Assembly (NCBI GenBank): GCA_013285705.1
Contig: JABDHA010000003.1
Location: 1-64,000, forward strand
DNA from: Acidobacteriota bacterium
Lineage (GTDB): Bacteria; Acidobacteriota; Terriglobia; Terriglobales; Acidobacteriaceae
Length of the DNA stretch: 64,000 nt
Direction: 5' to 3'
A model generated the notes under the pieces. That model was not told where the DNA came from. It ran no database searches and worked only from the letters and a program-made list of their open reading frames with translations. Below, piece by piece: positions 51,045 to 60,050 of this stretch (positions within the stretch are counted from its first letter, which is position 1; every line of letters begins with the position of its first letter). Position numbers and translations under genes: made by a program.

Positions 51045-51638
51045 TTATTGTTTTAAAGCTTTTGCTTCACGGTCGACCATGGGGCGCTGTCGATCGTTCC
51101 CTCGGTTCGGGCTGAAAGAGAGAGCGCGCTCCTTATGCAGAACTCGATGGCATGGGACAGCAAATGCAAAGGGATTAATTGAGCAGGCATTTGCAACTGC
51201 CCGAATCGCTGACGGTGAGCCAATCGTACGTGCAAGATCGGTGTAGGTCGTCGTTTCACCTATCTTTAGCTTCCGTACGGCCCGCCATACTTTTTTCTGG
51301 AACTCTGTGCCTCGCAGGTCGAGATCAAAATTTACGTCCTCTTTTGCAGATTCGATGTAGCTAACTAACTGTGAGGTTTCGGATACAAGCATCTGGTCGT
51401 CACGAGTTAAACGGGCTTTTGGGAATCGCGTACGAAGGTCATCAATTACTACGGTTGGGGACTCGCCGATCAGGACAGCAGCCACACCCTTATCGCCGGT
51501 AGCGACAAGGACGCAGCCCAAAGCCGATTTCGCGATTCCATAGGTGAGGAGCTCGTGATCGCTATCTCTACGGCTTTTCTTAGGCGGTTTGAGTGACTGT
51601 TGGTGCGTACCTGATGCCGCATTGCGTGTTCGTATCAT
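51045..51638 (-). CDS. ogt: methylated-DNA-[protein]-cysteine S-methyltransferase
   Basis: O6-alkylguanine repair protein of 197 residues from ATG 51638 (MIRTRNAASGTHQQSL) with GGGAGG upstream. It begins with ~25 basic residues, then YGIAKSALGCVLVATGDKGV, FPKARLTRDDQMLVS, FDLDLRGTEFQKKVWRAVRK, YTDLARTIGSPSAIRAVANA (DNA-binding helix) and active site FAVPCHRVLHKERALSF. The tail RGNDRQRPMVDREAKAL differs from the usual GYRWG ending. Resembles the C-terminal domain of Ada in this window, so it may derive from an Ada that lost its first two domains. Separate from the ada operon. Confidence 0.9.
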   Translation of the reverse strand: MIRTRNAASGTHQQSLKPPKKSRRDSDHELLTYGIAKSALGCVLVATGDKGVAAVLIGESPTVVIDDLRTRFPKARLTRDDQMLVSETSQLVSYIESAKEDVNFDLDLRGTEFQKKVWRAVRKLKIGETTTYTDLARTIGSPSAIRAVANACSINPFAFAVPCHRVLHKERALSFSPNRGNDRQRPMVDREAKALKQ

Positions 51639-51710
51639 TCCGATCCTCCCTTTAATTGAGAGCTGTGATTGGAATGGTGACGAGCGAAACAGGTGACAAA
51701 TTTTTTTTTT

Positions 51711-51742
51711 GCTCGGAGGACCTGCTTGCAAGTCCTCCGAGC
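51711..51742 (-). terminator. 11-bp inverted repeat after the biotin operon
   Basis: GCTCGGAGGAC (51711-51721) and GTCCTCCGAGC (51732-51742) form perfect arms with a 10-base loop, 51 bp past the bioZ stop. A run of ten T occurs on the plus strand at 51701-51710, i.e. an A-run after the hairpin in the biotin direction, so it is not a standard U-tract terminator. Confidence 0.5.
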
Positions 51743-51792
51743 GGGTAGTCGCAATCCGTAGTTGCTGGCGCGCTACTGAACGCGACCGGGCA

Positions 51793-52791
51793 TCACACGT
51801 CGCCCACTCCTAAAACAACACTCCCCCCGGCCAGGCCTGCTCCCGCTGTAGTCAAAAGAATTCGTTCGCCCGAGGCAAACGGGCGATCGATGTTAGATAG
51901 GGATAGAGATAATGGTATGGTTGCTGCCGAGGAGTTTCCGAATTCTTCAATCGTGTGGACCGTTTTGCTGCTCGCTATGCCTAGGTTTTCGCAAACTGCG
52001 TCGAAGATACGGATATTAGCCTGATGCGGAACGAAGCGATCGATGTCCCCCGCAGCCAGGCCTGCCTGTTGCATCGCTCGCATGGCGCATTTCGTCATCA
52101 TGCGTATTGCCTGGGAGAAGACCGATCTACCGTCGCTCATTGTCATCATTAGCTCTCGTGGATCCATGCCTGCTGTGAAGGGTCTTCTACTCCCGCCACC
52201 AGGAATGGAAATCAGATCATAGTGACCTCCGTCGGCGGCCAGGTCGACTCCGAGCAACCCGGTTTTAGGCGAATCTGAGGGGGTCAGAACGACCGCTCCC
52301 GCCGCATCTGCAAAGAGGATCGCGCTGCCTTGCTCCTCTGGGTTGATTCGTCGGCTCAAAATGTTCGCGGCGACGATGAGTACGGGCTTACCCTGCGTCC
52401 TTACAAAACCATCCGCCAAGACCAAAGCGGAGAGAAACCCCGAGCAAGCACCGGTAAGATCAAGGGCACCGGAGTTAAAAAGGTCCAAGCGATGGCACAG
52501 CAATGGCGCGGACGGCGGCAGAAGGTGGTCAGGAGTGGATGTCGCGAGAAGCGTAAGGCCTATATTAGTTCGTGCTATACCCGCATTATCAATCGCCATG
52601 GCGCCCGCCTCAACGGCTAGGTCCGTCACCGACTGATAAGGAGCTGCCCAACGCCTCTCCCGGATACCCGTGCGACGCTCGATCCAACCGGCCTCAAGGC
52701 CGAGGCGCTTCTCAATCTCTGAATTCTCCACACGCCTCTCTGGGACATAATGGCCCAGACCAGCCATGCGACTCGATTGCGCCCGCATCAT
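51793..52791 (-). CDS. bioZ: BioZ-type beta-ketoacyl-ACP synthase III (biotin operon)
   Basis: FabH-fold enzyme, 332 residues, start ATG 52791 overlapping the bioA stop (ATGA). Catalytic triad Cys in [14 protein letters not shown], His in [10 protein letters not shown] and Asn in [12 protein letters not shown]. The position as last gene of bioB-F-D-A-Z and the absence of bioC/bioH point to BioZ, which condenses glutaryl-CoA with malonyl-ACP to feed pimelate synthesis in some bacteria. A general FabH would normally lie in a fatty-acid cluster. Substrate-pocket residues separating BioZ from FabH were not checked. Function by context: good, not proven. Confidence 0.85.
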   Translation of the reverse strand: MMRAQSSRMAGLGHYVPERRVENSEIEKRLGLEAGWIERRTGIRERRWAAPYQSVTDLAVEAGAMAIDNAGIARTNIGLTLLATSTPDHLLPPSAPLLCHRLDLFNSGALDLTGACSGFLSALVLADGFVRTQGKPVLIVAANILSRRINPEEQGSAILFADAAGAVVLTPSDSPKTGLLGVDLAADGGHYDLISIPGGGSRRPFTAGMDPRELMMTMSDGRSVFSQAIRMMTKCAMRAMQQAGLAAGDIDRFVPHQANIRIFDAVCENLGIASSKTVHTIEEFGNSSAATIPLSLSLSNIDRPFASGERILLTTAGAGLAGGSVVLGVGDV

Positions 52792-54065
52792 TTGATTGCC
52801 TTGCCGATTACGTCAGCAGCCTCATCGATCGCAGCATACGCACGGTCGAGTTCGTTTGGAGTTACACAATAAGGCGTCATGAGGTAGATCACGTTTCCGA
52901 GTGGACGGATAAGCAGATCTCGGTCCTTGAAAAATCGTCTCAGCTTGGGCCCAACGTCCGAGAAATAACCTGCAGTCGAGACGTCGAGATCGAGCGCAGC
53001 GATGGTTCCGGTCTGCCGGACGTTGGTGAAGCGCGGATCCAACCGGAATGGTTCCAATCGCTCGCGATGCAGGCGCCCTAGTTTCTCGATACGTTGAGTA
53101 ACCGGCTCGGTCTGCCAGATCTTGAGATTCGCTACGGCTGCTGCACAGGCAATGGGGTTGGCCGTGTAAGAGCTCGAGTGGAAGAACATTCGGCTTCGGT
53201 CGACAGAGAGGTGAGCTTCGAAGATCTCGCGGGAGCACAGCGTCGCTGCCATTGGCAACGCGCCGCCAGTAATCCCCTTGGAGGTGCAGAGGATATCCGG
53301 AGTAATACCTGCTTGTTCGCAGGCGAACAGCGTACCCGTTCGTCCCCAGCCGGTCATCACTTCGTCGACGATCAGCAGCGTATGGAAGTGCTCGGCGATC
53401 TGCTTCAGCTCAGTCAGCAGACGAGCCGGATACATCTTCATCCCCCCGGCTCCCAGCACCAAGGGCTCGATGAGAAGCGCCGCTATCCTGCGCTCCCTGC
53501 AGAGTCGCTCAAATGCATCGAGTGTGTCCTGTTCCTGGCCCTTTTCAGGGAAGCGCACCGTGTCCACATCAAACAATAATGCTCCATAGGGCGCGTTGAA
53601 GAACCCTCGCTCTCCTGCGGACATCGTGCCAATGGTGTCACCGTGATAGCTGTGCTCCATCACGACAATGCGCGAACGAGGGTCTCCTGCATGATGAAAA
53701 AACCCGAGTGCCATCTTCAGCGCTACTTCCACTGACGTAGAACCGCTGTCGGAGTAAAAAACGTGAGCCAGGCCGGGTGGGGCCACCTGTAGCAGACCCT
53801 TTGCAAGTTCTTCCGCCGCCTCATGGGTGTATTCGGCAAAAATAATCTGATCAAAGATCTCGGCTGCAACCTGAATCGCTTCCGCAATGGCTGGATGCCG
53901 ATGACCATGAGTAATGACCCACCAGGACGAGATTGCATCGAGAACCGAGTGGCCGTGTTCATCGATGAGATAAGCACCTTGCGTCCTAACGATCCTGGTG
54001 GTTATGGCGTCGAGACCGTGCTGGGTAAATGGATGCCATACAGGAGACTGCGGGTAGGAGTGCAT
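52788..54065 (-). CDS. bioA: adenosylmethionine-8-amino-7-oxononanoate transaminase
   Basis: PLP aminotransferase making DAPA from KAPA, 425 residues. Start overlaps the bioD stop as TAATG. Seen: N-terminal [35 protein letters not shown] (the Trp-Trp of BioA), [19 protein letters not shown] (PLP phosphate), [31 protein letters not shown] (Asp to PLP N1) and the Schiff-base Lys in [14 protein letters not shown]. The length and the HPFTQ motif identify BioA rather than other class III enzymes. Fourth gene of the operon. Confidence 0.96.
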   Translation of the reverse strand: MHSYPQSPVWHPFTQHGLDAITTRIVRTQGAYLIDEHGHSVLDAISSWWVITHGHRHPAIAEAIQVAAEIFDQIIFAEYTHEAAEELAKGLLQVAPPGLAHVFYSDSGSTSVEVALKMALGFFHHAGDPRSRIVVMEHSYHGDTIGTMSAGERGFFNAPYGALLFDVDTVRFPEKGQEQDTLDAFERLCRERRIAALLIEPLVLGAGGMKMYPARLLTELKQIAEHFHTLLIVDEVMTGWGRTGTLFACEQAGITPDILCTSKGITGGALPMAATLCSREIFEAHLSVDRSRMFFHSSSYTANPIACAAAVANLKIWQTEPVTQRIEKLGRLHRERLEPFRLDPRFTNVRQTGTIAALDLDVSTAGYFSDVGPKLRRFFKDRDLLIRPLGNVIYLMTPYCVTPNELDRAYAAIDEAADVIGKAIK

Positions 54066-54703
54066 TACGTGATTGCCTCCCAGATCGATGAGATATCGAA
54101 CTGTTCTCGCAGAGCCCGGCGTAAGGTCTCCGCCGTCAATGGATTGAGATAAGGCAGTCTGCCAAGAATACGGACATGTCCCATCTCCTCGATCGTCTTT
54201 TGTGTGTCGAGATACTCATCCCCAATGAACGCGACACCCAATATCGGAATCAGGCGCTTCCTCATTGCCTCCACGGACAGCAGGGTATGGTTAATCGTTC
54301 CGAGACCTGTCCGGGCACATAGAATCGCTGGAATCTGCCAGCGCGCGAAGACATCGGCGAAAGTTCTGTGGCGGGTCAGAGGAACCAGCAAGCCGCCAGC
54401 CCCTTCAATAATGAGCGGCGAGCTGGTGGCCGGTGGTTGGATCGTTTCCGGGGTCAGCGTCAGACCGTCGTTTTCTGCCGATAGATGTGGAGAGACCGGC
54501 GTATTGAGCCGCCACGCCTCGGGCATAATTCGCTGAACTGGTATTTGCCCAAGCCGGGCTACGATCTCGCTGTCAGTCTCGTCAGCCAGCCCGGATTGAA
54601 TGGGCTTCCAATAGCAGGCACCAAGTGCGTCAGTCAGTCCAGCGGAGAACACTGTTTTGCCGATCCCAGTGTCAGTACCCGTGACAACGATTCGCAGGGT
54701 CAT
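54065..54703 (-). CDS. bioD: dethiobiotin synthetase
   Basis: ATP-dependent carboxylase closing the ureido ring, 212 residues. P-loop [34 protein letters not shown] (substrate Lys), [14 protein letters not shown] (Mg/ATP Glu), and [19 protein letters not shown]. Start ATG 54703 overlaps the bioF stop (ATGA), and its own stop overlaps bioA. Coupled all along, so equal expression is likely. Third gene of the operon. Confidence 0.96.
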   Translation of the reverse strand: MTLRIVVTGTDTGIGKTVFSAGLTDALGACYWKPIQSGLADETDSEIVARLGQIPVQRIMPEAWRLNTPVSPHLSAENDGLTLTPETIQPPATSSPLIIEGAGGLLVPLTRHRTFADVFARWQIPAILCARTGLGTINHTLLSVEAMRKRLIPILGVAFIGDEYLDTQKTIEEMGHVRILGRLPYLNPLTAETLRRALREQFDISSIWEAIT

Positions 54704-55845
54704 AGCTGGGCCTCAGCGATCACAGTTGCGAGCCGATCGAACATGCGAGAAACGGTCGACAGCTCTACGTTAAGCGTCACGGAGATACGTAGGCGGGCGG
54801 TATTCGCGGGAACTGTGGGGGGGCGGATGGCTCGAAGGTCGAATCCATCCGCCTGCATCTGCTGCGCGATGCGTAAAGTACGAGCATTATCACCAAGGAT
54901 TACGGGCAGAATCTGAGAGCCGCTACCTTCGCGTCCGAAATGACTAAGTATTTGGTCATTCGCGTAAGTGATCATGCTGTGGAGCTTTCGTCGACGCTCC
55001 GGTTCGTCATACAGAATCTTCAACGCTTCGCGCACAACTGCTGCCGCAAGTGGAGAGGGCGCAGTGGCGTAGATGAAGGGACGTGCGTGGTTGATAAGGT
55101 AGTCACACAATACCCCACTTCCTCCGACGAGCGCGCCCTCCACCCCGAGTGCTTTGCCGCAGGTGTGAAGTACGATGACGTTGTCCCGACCTTCCAATTC
55201 GGCAGCGAAACCGCGGCCGTCCATGCCGTGAACGCCTGTTGCATGAGCTTCATCAACAAAAAGAAATCCGTCATATCTATCGGCCAAGTCCATTAGCCCG
55301 GCAAGAGGAGCCTTGTCGCCATCCATCGAGTAGAGACTTTCAACCACGATCCACGGATGCCCCTTGCCGTCCGCCTGCCGCCACTTACGAATGACATCTT
55401 CCGTAGCTTCAAGATCGTTGTGTGACACGCTGGCCGCTCTACCCCGCCCTGCCGCTATCCCGGCATGTGCGCTCGCATGAATCAATTCGTCATAGATAAT
55501 CAGGTCGTTGCGCTGCGGCAACGTCGAAAGAACTGCCAGATTGGCAGCGTAACCGCTCCCGAAATACAACATCCGTTCGGAACCGAAGAACGTTGCAGCT
55601 TCTTCTTCAAGCATCTCGTGCTCGGGGTGATTGCCGCGAAGGAGCCGCGATCCTCCTGCTCCGACCGGAACGCCTCTCTCGATTGCAGAGATCACGCTCG
55701 CGCGCAATCTCTGCGATCCGACAAGGCCGAGATAATCGTTCGAAGTGAAATCCTTGCCGCTTTGTGCGAATAGCTTGCGCCGCCGCCCCTTCCGTTCAAG
55801 CTGGTTCAGTATGGTCTCGTAGCGAGCCAGTCGCTCCTGCATCAT
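54700..55845 (-). CDS. bioF: 8-amino-7-oxononanoate synthase
   Basis: PLP-dependent alpha-oxoamine synthase joining pimeloyl-ACP and alanine, 381 residues. Seen: [112 protein letters not shown] and the PLP-Lys in [15 protein letters not shown]. Start ATG 55845 overlaps the bioB stop as ATGA. Second gene of the biotin operon. Confidence 0.96.
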   Translation of the reverse strand: MMQERLARYETILNQLERKGRRRKLFAQSGKDFTSNDYLGLVGSQRLRASVISAIERGVPVGAGGSRLLRGNHPEHEMLEEEAATFFGSERMLYFGSGYAANLAVLSTLPQRNDLIIYDELIHASAHAGIAAGRGRAASVSHNDLEATEDVIRKWRQADGKGHPWIVVESLYSMDGDKAPLAGLMDLADRYDGFLFVDEAHATGVHGMDGRGFAAELEGRDNVIVLHTCGKALGVEGALVGGSGVLCDYLINHARPFIYATAPSPLAAAVVREALKILYDEPERRRKLHSMITYANDQILSHFGREGSGSQILPVILGDNARTLRIAQQMQADGFDLRAIRPPTVPANTARLRISVTLNVELSTVSRMFDRLATVIAEAQL

Positions 55846-56837
55846 TTGGCTGCGGCCATGGGTGCCGGCGAGATTCCAAGCCGGCGAAGCAGACTTGTAT
55901 CCCGATCGCTCCCGGGGTTGGCAGCCGTGAGTAATGTGTCCCCAACGAATATCGAGTTGGCCCCTGCAAAGAAACAGAGTGCCTGCAGTTCGTCGGACAT
56001 GTTCTTTCGTCCTGCGGACAGGCGTACGTGAGATTTCGGCATAAGAATCCGCGCAAGCGCGATGATCCGGATGAATTCGATTGGATCGACCGGCGTCGCA
56101 TCGGACAGTTTCGAGCCTGGAATAGGAATGAGCATATTGACCGGCACGCTCTCAGGCGGCGATGGCAGGTTAGCCAGGGTCAGTAGCATGTCGATGCGGT
56201 CTTCTGGGGTTTCACCCATACCGATGATGCCACCGGCGCACATCTTGATCCCTGCCTGCCGGACATTCTCCAGTGTTTCGATACGGTTCCCGAAACTTCT
56301 GGTGGTAATGATCTTCGGGTAAAACCGCTCAGAAGTATCGATATTGTGATTGTAGTAATCAAGCCCGGCCTCGGCTAGGGTCGCGGCCTGGCCCGATGAG
56401 AGCATGCCAAGTGTCATGCACGTCTCGAGGTTGAGTGCTTTCACGCCCCTCACCATTGCGACAACACTGTCCATGTCGCGCTGTTTGGGACTGCGCCAGG
56501 CGGCCCCCATGCAATAGCGAGTAGCGCCCCCATCTTTCGCCTTGCGTGCCTCGTCGATTACCTGATCGACGTCCATCAACCTCGAAACGTTGAGACCTGT
56601 CGCGGAGCGTGCGGACTGACTACAATAACCGCAGTCTTCAGGACATCCACCGGTCTTTATGCTCAGTAATTTGCTGAGTTGGATTTGATTGGGGTTGAAG
56701 TTCTCCCGATGAGCTGACTGTGCACGAAAGAGAAGATCGTTGAACGGCAATTCGTAAATTGCGCGAGCGTCAGTGGTCGTCCAGGTATCTCGATCAGGCG
56801 AAGGGTACTGCGTTGAGACTGCGCTAACAGACGGCAT
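55842..56837 (-). CDS. bioB: biotin synthase
   Basis: Radical SAM enzyme inserting sulfur into dethiobiotin. From ATG 56837 ([17 protein letters not shown]) it has 331 residues, the normal size; the track start at 56912 would run through the operator. Radical SAM cluster [20 protein letters not shown]; second-cluster residues [15 protein letters not shown] and [12 protein letters not shown], and Arg in [12 protein letters not shown]. First gene of the operon, with TTATCTATGA-type operators in the divergent region to bioR, so transcription is probably repressed by BioR when biotin is sufficient. Confidence 0.96.
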   Translation of the reverse strand: MPSVSAVSTQYPSPDRDTWTTTDARAIYELPFNDLLFRAQSAHRENFNPNQIQLSKLLSIKTGGCPEDCGYCSQSARSATGLNVSRLMDVDQVIDEARKAKDGGATRYCMGAAWRSPKQRDMDSVVAMVRGVKALNLETCMTLGMLSSGQAATLAEAGLDYYNHNIDTSERFYPKIITTRSFGNRIETLENVRQAGIKMCAGGIIGMGETPEDRIDMLLTLANLPSPPESVPVNMLIPIPGSKLSDATPVDPIEFIRIIALARILMPKSHVRLSAGRKNMSDELQALCFFAGANSIFVGDTLLTAANPGSDRDTSLLRRLGISPAPMAAAK

Positions 56838-56893
56838 TATAAGTTCTTTCTCCAAGCGGCACCGCACCTTTTCTTTAACAAGCTTGGGCCAAA

Positions 56894-56903
56894 TCATAGA
56901 TAA
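56894..56903. promoter_or_regulatory. predicted BioR operator 1
   Basis: TCATAGATAA, reverse complement TTATCTATGA, matches 8 of 10 positions of the published BioR box TTATMKATAA. It lies 57 bp upstream of the bioB start and is repeated within operator 2. Confidence 0.65.
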
Positions 56904-56965
56904 TGGCCCCATGCAGACTTATTTCTGTCTCAATGTAGCAGCGGAGGTGGCTGTTGGAGGCAACA

Positions 56966-56984
56966 ATCATAGATTATCTATGAT
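56966..56984. promoter_or_regulatory. predicted BioR operator 2 (perfect palindrome)
   Basis: ATCATAGATTATCTATGAT has 9-bp perfect arms around a central T and includes TTATCTATGA. It ends 11 bases before the bioR start, so bound repressor would block its own promoter or initiation. Confidence 0.75.
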
Positions 56985-56995
56985 AAAAGTGGTAA

Positions 56996-57610
56996 ATGGC
57001 AGAAACGACGGCGGAACGGATTGCGCGAACTCTTGCGGAGCGGATTGTCTCGGGAGCGCTCGCCCCCGACGCTCCTCTGCGGCAGGACAGGATTGCGGAG
57101 GAATTTGAATCGAGCCATGTGCCAGTACGAGAGGCATTGCAACTCTTGCGAGCCCAATGGCTGGCTGTCAGCGAACCGCGTCGCGGAATGAGGGTGGCTC
57201 CTCTCGACCACGTCACAATGCAGGAGATCGTTGAGATCCGTGCTTCGCTCGAAACGCTGGCTCTGTCTCACGCGGCTCCTAAACTAAATGCGGGGTGTTT
57301 CGAAAAGATCGAACATGCCATGCTGAATGGCGATCAGGCACAAACGATGCTCCAGTGGGAACAGGCCAACAGATCATTTCATCGGGAATTAGTCGCGCCT
57401 TGCAAAATGCCAAAATTACTCGAGATGCTCGATCAACTTCAGCTTGCCAATTCCCGCATCATCCTATCCGTAACCCGCTCCGGCGGCTGGAAGCCCACTT
57501 CCAGTCACGCTCATCGCCAGATTGTTGATGCTCTGAAGATGCGGAACTTTCCAGAAGGTGTAGAACTACTTCGACGTCATATTCGTGGCTTAGAGCGTGT
57601 AACCAGGTAA
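56996..57610 (+). CDS. bioR: GntR-family biotin regulator, BioR-like
   Basis: 204 residues, divergent from bioB. Winged HTH in the first ~70: RIARTLAERIVSGALAPDAP, RQDRIAEEFESSHVPVREAL, LRAQWLAVSEPRRGMRVAPL. C-terminal FCD-type helical domain: EIVEIRASLETLALSHAAPK, WEQANRSFHRELVAPC, HAHRQIVDALKMRNFPEGVE, LLRRHIRGLE, with the FCD His/Asp pattern. Position opposite the biotin operon and the twin TTATCTATGA sites support BioR, a repressor known from alphaproteobacteria; its presence here instead of BirA-type control is notable. ATG 56996 lacks a good ribosome site. Confidence 0.85.
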   Translation: MAETTAERIARTLAERIVSGALAPDAPLRQDRIAEEFESSHVPVREALQLLRAQWLAVSEPRRGMRVAPLDHVTMQEIVEIRASLETLALSHAAPKLNAGCFEKIEHAMLNGDQAQTMLQWEQANRSFHRELVAPCKMPKLLEMLDQLQLANSRIILSVTRSGGWKPTSSHAHRQIVDALKMRNFPEGVELLRRHIRGLERVTR

Positions 57611-57663
57611 CGAAATTGTTGTAGTTCGGTACCTGGCATGTGCCAAGAAATTGCGTACCGTAT

Positions 57664-57698
57664 CGGAAAAAGACGGGGGCGTTGAGAATATGCCCCCG
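57664..57698 (-). terminator. Rho-independent terminator of the haloacid dehalogenase gene
   Basis: CGGGGGC (57674-57680) pairs with GCCCCCG (57692-57698). In the minus direction the hairpin is followed by TCTTTTTCC. It is 8 bp from the dehalogenase stop and could also stop bioR readthrough. Confidence 0.72.
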
Positions 57699-57705
57699 AG
57701 GTCAA

Positions 57706-58464
57706 TCAGACAGCTTTCATTGGAGGAAGAACGTTTGCCAGCTGCATCAGGTCTTTTGCAACGAAGTTCGGCTGAGGTAAGCCAGGAATTGGCAGGGGCG
57801 CATTTCCTGGGCGAGTGATGAGTGCGGCCGAGAATCCCGCACTTTGAGCTCCGATTGTGTCCCAGACGTGCGCGGCAACCATGCAACACGAGGAAGGTCG
57901 GACGTCGAGCTCCTGTGCAACCATGTGATACACGACCTGGGCCGGCTTATAAGAACGCGCCGTCTCGATGCTGAATTGATGCTCAAAGTATTCGGCAAGA
58001 CCGGCCTGTTCGAGGGGACTCTTGCCGTTGGGATTTGGCGGCGAGTTCGTCAACGTCACCATGCGATACCCCAGCTTCTTCAAGTGCTTCAACCCTTCGA
58101 CAACATCTGGATGTGCCGGCATAGTCATCATCGCAGTTCTGATCTCTTCAATGTCCTGGAGACTAACTTTAACCCCTTTGATCGAGCCAATCATTTGGAG
58201 CAGACCCTGTCCCAGGGAATAGTAGTCCACATAAAGTCCGGACGACGTAAGTGTCATTGAGTACATGATCAGATGGCCTAACCATTCGCGCATCACATGC
58301 CTGTCACCGTAAATCCGTTCGAACAGCGAATTCATCGATTCGAAGTTAATCAGCGTCTCATTGACGTCGAATACAAGCACCGAGGGTTTTTCGCAGTTCC
58401 ACTGATACTTTGGGTCGATCCCATCCGGTTGAACAGTTTTTTCTTTGTTGGATTTGGTAGTCAT
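57706..58464 (-). CDS. haloacid dehalogenase, type II
   Basis: HAD-superfamily enzyme, 252 residues. Motif I VLVFDVNETLINFESM (nucleophile Asp; NETL is the L-2-haloacid dehalogenase variant), motif II MVTLTNSPPNPN (Ser/Asn), motif III Lys in ARSYKPAQVVYHM, motif IV SCCMVAAHVWDTIGAQSAG (acidic pair reduced to His-x-x-Asp, as in the dehalogenase subgroup). The N-terminal ~28 residues (TTKSNKEKTVQPDGID) are an extra polar head. Probably hydrolyses (S)-2-haloacids. Could act with the Asp-type hydrolases of the window on halogenated compounds, though not co-transcribed. Confidence 0.88.
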   Translation of the reverse strand: MTTKSNKEKTVQPDGIDPKYQWNCEKPSVLVFDVNETLINFESMNSLFERIYGDRHVMREWLGHLIMYSMTLTSSGLYVDYYSLGQGLLQMIGSIKGVKVSLQDIEEIRTAMMTMPAHPDVVEGLKHLKKLGYRMVTLTNSPPNPNGKSPLEQAGLAEYFEHQFSIETARSYKPAQVVYHMVAQELDVRPSSCCMVAAHVWDTIGAQSAGFSAALITRPGNAPLPIPGLPQPNFVAKDLMQLANVLPPMKAV

Positions 58465-58589
58465 TTGTCTCGTACTCCTCTCATTTCATGTTTTCGTGCG
58501 TGTATCAGCGATTTTTGAATAATCGCTGATGCAACCTCGAAGGCCACATTCCTGCTTCGGCCGATCTCGTGTTACCTACTCTCAACAAG

Positions 58590-60050
58590 CTAGTAATTAG
58601 GAAGCTGAGAAACGTCCCACCCTCCTCCAATCGCCTTAACCAACAGGACACTCGCGTCCATCTCGCGCTGACGTAGATCGATATCGTTTTGCTCGTTTTG
58701 TAAGGCGGTCGTCTGGGAGGTGACGACTTGCAGGTAGGTGTCCACGCCGTCCTGATAGCGTTTAGTGAACAGATCGAGTGCTTTTTCCGCGGAGGCCGTC
58801 GCGGTCCGTTGGTGTTCCACCTCTTTTGCCAGAACGCTGAGTGCAACAAGATTGTCTTCGACCTCCTCAAATGCAGTTAGGCTGTCCTGGCGGTAGATCG
58901 CAACCGTCGCGTCGTAGTTGTCGCGCGCACTCTCGGAGACTGCACGGCGCCGTCCGCCGTCGTAGATGACCTGAGATACAGACGGGCCTACAGCCCAAAG
59001 CCTGCTGGGCCAGCTAAACCAATTCGAAGCCTGGGTGGATTGAAATCCCGCCGCCGCACTGATGGTCACCTGAGGGAAGTAAGCGGCCTTGGCGATACCG
59101 ATCTGTTCATTGGCGGCGGCTACTCGACGTTCAGCCGCTGCCACATCCGGTCGGCGTTCAAGAAGAGTGCCGGCGACCCCAACAGGTATCAGAGGTGGCT
59201 GAAGCACATAGTCCGTGTCGGGGGCGATTGAGAGTTGGGCGGGTGTCTTTCCCACTAGGACTGCAATAGCATGCTCGTAGTTAGCCCTAGCTTGAACGAT
59301 ATCCGTCTCGAGAACCCGTGCAGACTGAAGTTGAGTGTGGGCCTGTTCAACATCGGCACGAGGTGCCGCCCCGCCCTTGTACCGATCTTCTGTAACCTTT
59401 AGCGCATGCTCATACGTTTTGACTGTGTCTTGAAGGAGCCGCTCTTGAAGATCGGCACTCCGCACGCCGAAATAGTCCCGGGCAAGTTCGGCATGAAGAC
59501 TCAGCTTGGCAGCTTCTACATCACCGGCCGAAGACTGTGCTTCCTCTTTCGCTGCGGTCACCGAACGGCGAACACGTCCCCACAGGTCTACTTCATAGGA
59601 AAGCTCGAGTGGAAAGACAAAGTTACCCGTACCGTTATTGACGAGAGATTGACTGAAGTACGGCTGATTGCCAGAGTCTCTCTCGTTCAGAATGCTCGGC
59701 GACAAGCTGATCGATGGAAACTGAGAAGCGCGATTGAAGCGAATGGTGGCCCGCGCCTGCCGGAGACGCGCCTCCGCGAGTTGAAGGTTCTGATTTGCCT
59801 GGGTGAGCTGTTCTTCGAAGTTGTTCAGGCGGGCATCTCCAAAGATCACCCACCATTTCCCACGCTCTACCTGGTCCTTGGGATCGGCTGTTTTCCAGTC
59901 GGAAGAGTCAGTCGCATTAGGGGGCAACGATTCCTTAAAGGCTGGTGGCGATGGTAACGCAGGTGGTTTGACATACTTCGGGCCAACCTCGCAGCCTGTC
60001 GCGAAAAGTGTCCCTAACGCCAGTAAAACAGCAATGCGCTTATCCATCAT
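58590..60050 (-). CDS. NodT-family RND outer membrane lipoprotein
   Basis: Outer-membrane factor of the RND pump, 486 residues. Lipoprotein signal VLLALGTLFATGCEVGPKYV with lipobox Cys about residue 20, then PPALPSPPAFKES, and two OEP repeats: ANQNLQLAEARLRQARATIR in the first, ERRPDVAAAERRVAAANEQI in the second, with the GPSVSQVIYDGGRRRAVSES turn. Ends LLVKAIGGGWDVSQLPNY, the standard NodT tail. Third gene of the operon in the minus direction; its start overlaps the MFP stop as ATGA. Confidence 0.93.
   Translation of the reverse strand: MMDKRIAVLLALGTLFATGCEVGPKYVKPPALPSPPAFKESLPPNATDSSDWKTADPKDQVERGKWWVIFGDARLNNFEEQLTQANQNLQLAEARLRQARATIRFNRASQFPSISLSPSILNERDSGNQPYFSQSLVNNGTGNFVFPLELSYEVDLWGRVRRSVTAAKEEAQSSAGDVEAAKLSLHAELARDYFGVRSADLQERLLQDTVKTYEHALKVTEDRYKGGAAPRADVEQAHTQLQSARVLETDIVQARANYEHAIAVLVGKTPAQLSIAPDTDYVLQPPLIPVGVAGTLLERRPDVAAAERRVAAANEQIGIAKAAYFPQVTISAAAGFQSTQASNWFSWPSRLWAVGPSVSQVIYDGGRRRAVSESARDNYDATVAIYRQDSLTAFEEVEDNLVALSVLAKEVEHQRTATASAEKALDLFTKRYQDGVDTYLQVVTSQTTALQNEQNDIDLRQREMDASVLLVKAIGGGWDVSQLPNY

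Noticed and set aside
51701-51742. T-run plus hairpin as a plus-strand intrinsic terminator
   Set aside because: The T-run precedes rather than follows the hairpin on the plus strand, and no plus-strand gene ends there. Kept only as an inverted repeat after the biotin operon.
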